DNA of 21,198 nucleotides from an uncultured Flavobacterium sp. GTDB lineage: Bacteria; Bacteroidota; Bacteroidia; Flavobacteriales; Flavobacteriaceae. The stretch is taken from positions 1 through 21,198 of the forward strand of contig NZ_CAMLIX010000061.1 of NCBI RefSeq assembly GCF_946479975.1, written 5' to 3'. Under the pieces are notes generated by a model that was not told the DNA's origin, did no database searches, and saw nothing but the letters and a program-made list of their open reading frames with translations. Every line of letters begins with the position of its first letter. Within the stretch, counting starts at the first letter, position 1. Shown here one piece after another: positions 16,192-21,198 of this stretch. The position numbers were made by a program, and so were the translations under genes.

Positions 16192-17109
16192 ATGATAACA
16201 AAACTATTTTCTTTGATTATACTATTGGCAGCAGCAACTTGCTACTCACAGCAAGATGCACAGTATACACAATATATGTATAATACGATAAATATAAATC
16301 CTGCTTATGCTGGATCAAGAGGAGCATTAAGCATTTTTGGACTATATAGAACGCAATGGGTTGGGCTTGACGGAGCGCCTGTTACGAGTGCTTTTTCTGC
16401 CAATACTCCTATTAATAACAGCAAATTAGGATTAGGTATATCGCTGGTCAACGATAAAATTGGACCAACAAATGAGAATAATCTATCTGTAGATCTATCT
16501 TATAGTATTCAAACTTCAGCAGATTTTAAACTTTCGTTTGGAATCAAAGGCACGGCAAACCTATTTAATTTGGATATCGCAAAATTAAATCCGGAAAATC
16601 AGGACGATCCTCTATTTCAGGATTTAAAGAATAAATTTTCGCCAAATGTAGGCGCTGGAGTATATTGGCATTCCAACAAGGCTTATATCGGGCTTTCGGT
16701 TCCAAATTTTATCGAGACAAATCGGTATGATGATAATGATGTTGCTATTTATAAGGATAAAATCAATTATTATTTAATGGCAGGTTATGTCTTTGATCTT
16801 GACAAATATCAGACAGTCAAATTTAAACCTGCAGTGTTAGGAAAAATGGTTGACGGCGCACCACTTCAAGTTGATATTTCTGCCAATTTCATGTTTATTG
16901 AAAGATTTACTCTTGGCGTTGCTTACAGATGGAGCGCATCTTTGAGCGCAATGGCAGGATTTCAAATAACTGACGGATTATATTTGGGTTACGGTTACGA
17001 TCGTGAAACTTCAAATTTAAATAATTATAATTCTGGCTCACATGAGATATTTCTGCGTTACGAATTCATTAAGAAATATAATAAAATAACGACTCCCCGT
17101 TTCTTCTAA
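16192..17109 (+). CDS. PorP/SprF-family type IX secretion outer-membrane protein
   Basis: An outer-membrane beta-barrel protein of the PorP/SprF family. In Flavobacterium johnsoniae the relative SprF is needed to secrete the giant adhesin SprB, and many paralogues are encoded beside other giant proteins. The 305-residue length is typical. Residues 1-20 are a signal peptide ending near CYS-Q. The family's N-terminal signature follows at once (QYTQYMYNTININPAYAGS, about residues 25-43), then FGLYRTQWVGLDGAPVTSAF. Alternating beta strands with Gly-rich turns run to the end (LGLGISLVNDKIGP, VGAGVYWHSNKAYIGLSVPNF, FTLGVAYRWSASLSAMAGFQ, LGYGYDRET). The C-terminus, HEIFLRYEF followed by a short basic tail, is usual for the family. 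The OmpA gene starts 11 bases downstream, so the two are an operon. Pairing with the adhesin at 1-12529 is inferred from proximity, though the adhesin is transcribed away from it. Confidence 0.95.
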   Translation: MITKLFSLIILLAAATCYSQQDAQYTQYMYNTININPAYAGSRGALSIFGLYRTQWVGLDGAPVTSAFSANTPINNSKLGLGISLVNDKIGPTNENNLSVDLSYSIQTSADFKLSFGIKGTANLFNLDIAKLNPENQDDPLFQDLKNKFSPNVGAGVYWHSNKAYIGLSVPNFIETNRYDDNDVAIYKDKINYYLMAGYVFDLDKYQTVKFKPAVLGKMVDGAPLQVDISANFMFIERFTLGVAYRWSASLSAMAGFQITDGLYLGYGYDRETSNLNNYNSGSHEIFLRYEFIKKYNKITTPRFF

Positions 17110-17120
17110 AATTTAAGTTT

Positions 17121-19052
17121 ATGAAAAATTATACTTTTCTTTTTCTTATTATTCTAAATTCAGCCTGCATCGTTGCACAGCAATCACAAATTGATTTGGG
17201 TACAAAACAATATCAAAGTTATGCCTATGTTGATGCCATAAAAACGTATGAAAGACTGGCTGAAAAAGGATACAAATCTGAAGAACTTTACAAAAAGCTG
17301 GCTGATTCGTATTATTTTAATTCTGAATTTGAAAAAGCGGCTAAATGGTATGAAGAACTCTTTAAAACAACTTCAACTCCAGAAACAGCATATTATTACC
17401 GTTATGCGCAGTCACTAAAATCAACAGGTCAAAATGATAAGGCAGATAAAGTCATGAAGGATTTTTATGCTGTAAATAATAAGGATTCAAGAGGAGAACT
17501 TTATAAAGAAAACAGCAATTATCGGAATCAGATTAAAGCCAACTCTGGTCGTTACACGATTGAAGATGCAGGAATAAATTCGCCTTATTCTGATTATGGA
17601 AGTTTCGTTTATAAAAATAAAATCTATTTTGCATCGGCCAGAGATACTGGAAACTTTGCTAAGCGAATTCACAAGTGGAATGACGCCTATTTTAGCAACA
17701 TTTATGAAGCCGAAATAGATTCTGAAAACAATCTTACCTCAGCAGCAAATAAAATTAAACCCAAAATAAATACACGATTTCACGAATCTTCTCCTGTATT
17801 TACAAAGGATGGTAAAACAGTTTATTTCTGCAGAAATAATTTTTTGAATGGAAAAAAAGGCAAAAATAGCGATCAAATTATTTTGACCAAAATTTATCGC
17901 GCCAGCCAGGAAAATGATAAATGGACGAATATTACCGAACTTCCGTTTAATAGTGACCAATTTAGTACTGCGCATCCGTGTTTGAGTCCCGATGAAAAAA
18001 CGTTATATTTTTCATCTGATAGCCCTGGAACGTTTGGACAATCTGATATCTATAAAGTACAAATAAATTCTAATGGAAGTTTTGGAACTCCGCAGAATTT
18101 GGGAAAAGAAATTAATACAGAAGGAAAAGAGACATTTCCTTTTGTGACCAGTGAAAATGAACTATATTTTGCCTCTGACGGACATCCGGGACTTGGGGGA
18201 TTAGACGTTTTTGTGGGACAAATTCAAAATGATGGATTAATATCTAATATTCAAAATATTGGAAATGATGTTAATTCACCTCAAGATGACTTTGCCTACA
18301 TTATCGATCCGGTATCCCGACGAGGCTTTTTTAGTTCAAATAAAAATGGAGGTCACGGCTCCGATGATATTTATAAATTCAAAGAAAACAGACGATTAAA
18401 CTGTTCCAAAGAATTAAAAGGAGTAATTACAGATACAGAAAACAACACTTTTCTGCCGGGAACAAAAGTGACCTTGTATGAAAATCAAAACATAAAAAAT
18501 TCAACAATTACGGATGCTAATGGCGAATACAGTTTTGCAGTAGAATGTGATAAAAGTTATAACGTAAGGGTAGAAAAACCTGAATATGCTACCCAAGAAA
18601 TAAACGTTAAAACTGACGGGACATCTAGTAACATCATTCCGCCAATAGCTTTAGAAAAATCAGTTTGCAGAGTTGCTGTTGGAGATAATTTAGGAAAGTG
18701 TTTCAAAATAAAACTAATCTATTTTGATGTTGATAAATCGAATATTAGTACAGAATCGGCATTAGATTTAGAAAAAATATTAGATGTTTTGAAAGAGAAT
18801 CCAAAAATGAAATTAGAAATCAGAGCTCATACAGACAGCAGAGGTTCTAACGAGTACAATGAAAATCTGTCTAATCAGCGCTCTCAATCAACAATTCAGT
18901 GGCTTATTCAGAACGGAATAGCCAAAGCCCGTTTATCTGGCAGAGGTTTTGGCGAAAGCCAGCTTATAAATTCATGCTCAGATGGCGTAGAATGTTCTGA
19001 AGAAGAGCATCGTGCCAACCGCAGAAGTGAGTTTATTATTACTGGATTATAA
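17121..19052 (+). CDS. OmpA-family protein with TPR, WD40-like propeller and carboxypeptidase-regulatory-like domains
   Basis: A 643-residue envelope protein of the type that accompanies PorP/SprF genes, probably linking the outer-membrane complex to peptidoglycan. It has a signal peptide (residues 1-20, cut near VAQ-Q) and TPR-like helices at about 25-115 (YVDAIKTYERLAEKGYKSEE, FEKAAKWYEELF). A PD40-type beta-propeller spans about 165-420 with repeated blades such as SSPVFTKDGKTVYF, CLSPDEKTLYFSSDSPGTFG and LYFASDGHPGLGGLDVF. A CarboxypepD_reg/CNA-B-like beta domain occupies about 430-510 (LKGVITDTENNTFLPGTKV). The C-terminal OmpA domain covers about 531-643. That domain has the expected IYFDVD start, HTDSRG at about 570-575 and the NxxLSxQRS and HRANRRSEF motifs that contact diaminopimelate in relatives. 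Two cysteines in the INSCSDGVECSEEEH loop may form a disulfide. No lipobox is seen. Confidence 0.95.
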   Translation: MKNYTFLFLIILNSACIVAQQSQIDLGTKQYQSYAYVDAIKTYERLAEKGYKSEELYKKLADSYYFNSEFEKAAKWYEELFKTTSTPETAYYYRYAQSLKSTGQNDKADKVMKDFYAVNNKDSRGELYKENSNYRNQIKANSGRYTIEDAGINSPYSDYGSFVYKNKIYFASARDTGNFAKRIHKWNDAYFSNIYEAEIDSENNLTSAANKIKPKINTRFHESSPVFTKDGKTVYFCRNNFLNGKKGKNSDQIILTKIYRASQENDKWTNITELPFNSDQFSTAHPCLSPDEKTLYFSSDSPGTFGQSDIYKVQINSNGSFGTPQNLGKEINTEGKETFPFVTSENELYFASDGHPGLGGLDVFVGQIQNDGLISNIQNIGNDVNSPQDDFAYIIDPVSRRGFFSSNKNGGHGSDDIYKFKENRRLNCSKELKGVITDTENNTFLPGTKVTLYENQNIKNSTITDANGEYSFAVECDKSYNVRVEKPEYATQEINVKTDGTSSNIIPPIALEKSVCRVAVGDNLGKCFKIKLIYFDVDKSNISTESALDLEKILDVLKENPKMKLEIRAHTDSRGSNEYNENLSNQRSQSTIQWLIQNGIAKARLSGRGFGESQLINSCSDGVECSEEEHRANRRSEFIITGL

Positions 19053-19198
19053 GTTTTTCTAGATACATTATTACATTGAATTCAAAAAATTAAAAATTTT
19101 AATTAATTGATTATCAATATTTTATATATTTTTTTATTATATTTACAGACTATTTTTTTTAAACTTTATTTCCTTTAAAAAAAATAATTACAAGCCCC

Positions 19199-19217
19199 TA
19201 ACTGATTTTTTCAGTTA
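19199..19217. repeat. 7-bp stem hairpin upstream of the second repeat protein
   Basis: TAACTGA (19199-19205), a T5 loop and TCAGTTA (19211-19217) form a perfect 7-bp stem. It lies 146 bases after the OmpA stop. It has no T-run behind it on the plus strand, so it is a poor intrinsic terminator. Confidence 0.35.
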
Positions 19218-19253
19218 CCTATTACTCGGTTTTCTAAAAGCCCTTTATTTTGT

Positions 19254-19282
19254 TTTGTACTTCAAGCCCTAAGTTAAGTTTA
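19254..19282 (+). promoter_or_regulatory. Candidate promoter for the second repeat protein
   Basis: TTTG at 19254-19257 is followed after 17 bases by TAAGTTTA (19275-19282), one mismatch from the Bacteroidota TAnnTTTG box and at proper spacing. The motif AAGCCCTAAG fills 19264-19273 between the two boxes. Transcription would start near 19288, about 90 bases before the ATG. This suggests the gene has its own promoter rather than depending on the OmpA operon. Confidence 0.35.
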
Positions 19283-19376
19283 AGATGTTATTTCTTTAAA
19301 CATCTCGCACTGCATCTATGCCTTATTATTTATTCGTTGTCAGTTAAATAATTAATAACTCTAATAAGTCACTCTT

Positions 19377-21198
19377 ATGAAGAATACATTACTATCTGTA
19401 GTTATTTTTTTGGGAAGTTATACAATATACTCTCAAGTTGGTATTGGAACGCCGCTTCCAAACCCTTCCTCTCAATTGGAAATTGTTGCCGCTAATAAAG
19501 GAGTATTAATTCCGCAAATCAAGTTAACAAGTTCTACCGATGCCACTACAATTACAAGCGGGAATATAAATAGTCTTTTGGTTTTTAACACCTTTACTGC
19601 AGCAGATATTAAACCTGGATACTACTATTGGTATGATAATAAATGGAACAGAATTGTAATATCTAGCGAAACTGCCGTAAGTCCCGGAACAGTTATTTTT
19701 GATCCGACTTCACAGCAGTTTTCCTATATAGATACTGCAGGCAATACACAGGTAATTGACATTACTGCAATTGTAAAAGCAAATGAAACTGTTACCAATC
19801 TTGTAAACAATGGAGCGGGTTCTTATACGTACACAAATGAAACAGGGACCCCCGTGAATATTAATGTTGTGGGAGATGTTACCACTAACTTTGCTACTAT
19901 TGTAAATGATCCTGCGGTTACCACAATTATTGAGAACATTGTAAATAAAACAGAAGGAAACGTGACGTTTGATTCTACAACAAATCAATTTTCATACACC
20001 GATGCATCTGGCACGACTCAGGTTATTGATATTAGTACGATTGTAAAAGCGAATGAAACTATTACAACTCTTGTAAACAATGGATCAGGTTCTTATACGT
20101 ACACAAATGAAGCCGGAACTCCCGTGAATATTGATGTTGTGGGAGATGTTACCACTAATTTTGCTACTATTGTAAATGATCCTGCTGTGACCACGATTAT
20201 TGAGGACATTGTGAAGAAAACGGAAGGAAATGTAACCTTTGATTCTACAACAAATCAATTTTCATATACCGATGCATCTGGCACGACGCAGGTTATTGAT
20301 ATTAGTACGATTGTAAAAGCGAATGAAACTATAACGACATTGGTAAAAGATCCATCAAATAATGGTATTTATACCTACACTAATGAAAATAACACAGGAT
20401 CGAATATTGATGTTGTGGGAGATGTTATTTCTAATGCGTCTACAATTGTTAATAATAGTGCATTTATAAACGAATTAACCAACATCATCAAAACAAATGA
20501 AACGTTAACGAGTTTAGTCTACAATTCGGCAGCAAGCACCCTTACCTACACAGATGAAGATGCTGTACCTACCACAATAAATTTATTAGATTTGGTTGGA
20601 AATGCAGAAACTAAAACTACCTTGGTTTACGATGCTACAGCCAAAACACTTACCTATAATGGAGAAAGCGGGACACCAACAGTGATAAATCTGGTCGATT
20701 TAGTTGGTGATGCAGAAACCGTAACAACGATAACACCTGTAGTAACAACTGGAAATACGATTGCGACTTATACAAATGAAACTGGCAACGCTCCAGTTGA
20801 AATTAAGGAAACAATTACAACCCAATCTCAAGACTTGACAACGGGGAGAATTACCTATAATAATGAAACAGGAGTAGCAGTCTTTTCTCAAGTGATAAGT
20901 GCAAACCCAGGAAATCTTTTGACTGTAGGCACCGACGGCGGTGGTTTACTGACTCCTGCTGCGATAGCAACTGCAACAACAGTTTCAAATACTTCGACAG
21001 CAAATAATCTTTCTACAACCGTAAATGGGATTACAGGAGCTGATGTCAATATTATTAACAGTAATGAAACTACCTTAACTGGAGCAAACTTAACAACAAC
21101 AATAAACGGCGTTGCCAGCACCCCCTTAGACTTAACCCCAGCGATTACAGCGGGAACAACAAATTCTTTAAGTCTGGCTGGAAATACATTAACTTCTA
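19377..21198 (+). CDS. Secreted beta-rich repeat protein, 3' end outside window
   Basis: A second large surface or secreted protein of unknown function; 607 codons are visible without a stop. The ATG at 19377 is followed by a signal peptide (MKNTLLSVVIFLGSYTIYSQ). Next comes an N-terminal module found on many flavobacterial secreted repeat proteins: VGIGTPLPNPSSQLEI, then KGVLIPQIKLTSSTDA, then GYYYWYDNKWNRI, at about residues 21-100. From about residue 108 there are three 90-residue repeats, then two repeats of about 36 residues (NETLTSLVYN, then AETKTTLVYD). After about residue 480 there is Thr/Asn/Gly-rich sequence with short TLTGANLTTTING-like motifs. The composition is low in charge and Cys-free after the signal peptide, suggesting an extended beta-fibre or a fibre-like oligomer. 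It may end in a T9SS sorting or intramolecular-chaperone domain outside the window. It follows the OmpA gene on the same strand after 324 bases, with its own candidate promoter. Confidence 0.9.
   Translation, partial: MKNTLLSVVIFLGSYTIYSQVGIGTPLPNPSSQLEIVAANKGVLIPQIKLTSSTDATTITSGNINSLLVFNTFTAADIKPGYYYWYDNKWNRIVISSETAVSPGTVIFDPTSQQFSYIDTAGNTQVIDITAIVKANETVTNLVNNGAGSYTYTNETGTPVNINVVGDVTTNFATIVNDPAVTTIIENIVNKTEGNVTFDSTTNQFSYTDASGTTQVIDISTIVKANETITTLVNNGSGSYTYTNEAGTPVNIDVVGDVTTNFATIVNDPAVTTIIEDIVKKTEGNVTFDSTTNQFSYTDASGTTQVIDISTIVKANETITTLVKDPSNNGIYTYTNENNTGSNIDVVGDVISNASTIVNNSAFINELTNIIKTNETLTSLVYNSAASTLTYTDEDAVPTTINLLDLVGNAETKTTLVYDATAKTLTYNGESGTPTVINLVDLVGDAETVTTITPVVTTGNTIATYTNETGNAPVEIKETITTQSQDLTTGRITYNNETGVAVFSQVISANPGNLLTVGTDGGGLLTPAAIATATTVSNTSTANNLSTTVNGITGADVNIINSNETTLTGANLTTTINGVASTPLDLTPAITAGTTNSLSLAGNTLTS
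19698..20495 (+). repeat. Three tandem 90-codon repeats, near-identical at DNA level
   Basis: Units begin at 19698, 19968 and 20238, exactly 270 bases apart. Each encodes an F-D-x-T-x-x-Q-F-S-Y start, the VIDIxxIVKANET segment, a GSYTYTNExGTPVNI segment, and VVGDVTTNFATIVNDPAVTT (units 1 and 2). The first 95 bases of units 2 and 3 differ at only two positions; unit 3 then diverges and carries an insertion. Units 1 and 2 are close over their whole length. Such similarity points to recent duplication or gene conversion and should allow copy-number change by recombination. Confidence 0.92.
20496..20720 (+). repeat. Shorter repeats of about 36 codons
   Basis: Two units beginning at 20496 (NETLTSLVYNSAASTLTY) and 20607 (ETKTTLVYDATAKTLTY) are 111 bases apart. 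A third partial start (ETVTTI) follows 108 bases later, at 20715. Each ends in INLxDLVGxA. They look like a shortened version of the 90-codon unit, keeping the NETxTxLV and TYTxE segments and dropping the middle. Confidence 0.7.

Larger units (their letters stand above)
19053..19376. other. Intergenic region before the second repeat protein
   Basis: 324 bases without a gene. It contains a hairpin (TAACTGA, T5, TCAGTTA) at 19199-19217, a candidate promoter at 19254-19282, and an inverted pair AGATGTT/AACATCT at 19283-19305 that would fall in the transcript leader. AAGCCC-type motifs occur at about 19192, 19237 and 19264. No strong GC-containing terminator follows the OmpA gene, so read-through into the next gene is possible. 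Confidence 0.6.

Noticed and set aside
17487..17975. Minus-strand frames within the OmpA gene
   Set aside because: Antisense to a clear TPR/propeller coding region.
19088..19104. AT-only hairpin after the OmpA stop as a terminator
   Set aside because: AATTAAAA/TTTTAATT with a one-base loop has no GC pair and would be unstable; this pattern is expected by chance in such AT-rich sequence.
19710..21121. Minus-strand frames within the second repeat protein (19710-19988, 20700-20891, 20888-21121)
   Set aside because: Shadows of the repeat-rich plus-strand gene, which has a signal peptide and a continuous frame.

Overview
The window looks like a piece of a Flavobacterium-type (Bacteroidota, Flavobacteriaceae) chromosome. 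It is AT-rich, with very AT-rich intergenic stretches. It encodes a PorP/SprF-family outer-membrane protein, which belongs to the type IX secretion system (T9SS) and gliding repertoire of this phylum, and a TPR/propeller/OmpA protein of the kind that usually accompanies it. It also encodes a membrane-tethered TPR-AraC regulator and two long secreted repeat proteins. No rRNA, tRNA, CRISPR array, transposase or phage gene was seen.

Layout. Positions 1-12529 (minus strand) hold one uninterrupted frame of 4176 codons, the N-terminal part of a giant secreted adhesin whose C-terminus lies beyond the left edge. From the N-terminus it has a signal peptide, about 15 PKD/Ig-like repeats, 10 DUF11-type repeats, 4 CshA-fibril-type repeats and at least 9 more DUF11-type repeats. 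Just upstream, also on the minus strand, is a possible 67-residue small ORF (12554-12757), followed by about 700 bases without a gene. A perfect 18-bp terminator hairpin (13459-13496) closes the next minus-strand gene (13524-15122), a regulator with a signal peptide, TPRs, one membrane helix and an AraC-type DNA-binding domain. A 1.07-kb, very AT-rich intergenic region follows.

On the plus strand, a PorP/SprF-like gene (16192-17109) and an OmpA-family gene (17121-19052) are 11 bases apart and form an evident operon. After 324 bases a second secreted repeat protein starts at 19377 and runs off the right edge (607 codons visible). It carries near-identical 90-codon tandem repeats.

How they may work together. 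In Flavobacterium, SprF-like proteins are needed for secretion of very large SprB-like adhesins by the T9SS, and OmpA-like partners tie such outer-membrane complexes to peptidoglycan. The simplest reading is a surface-adhesin locus: adhesin, its dedicated outer-membrane partner pair, a membrane-spanning regulator between them, and an additional repeat-rich surface protein. The pairing of adhesin with partner and the regulatory target are inferences from position. The T9SS sorting domain expected at the adhesin's C-terminus is outside the window.
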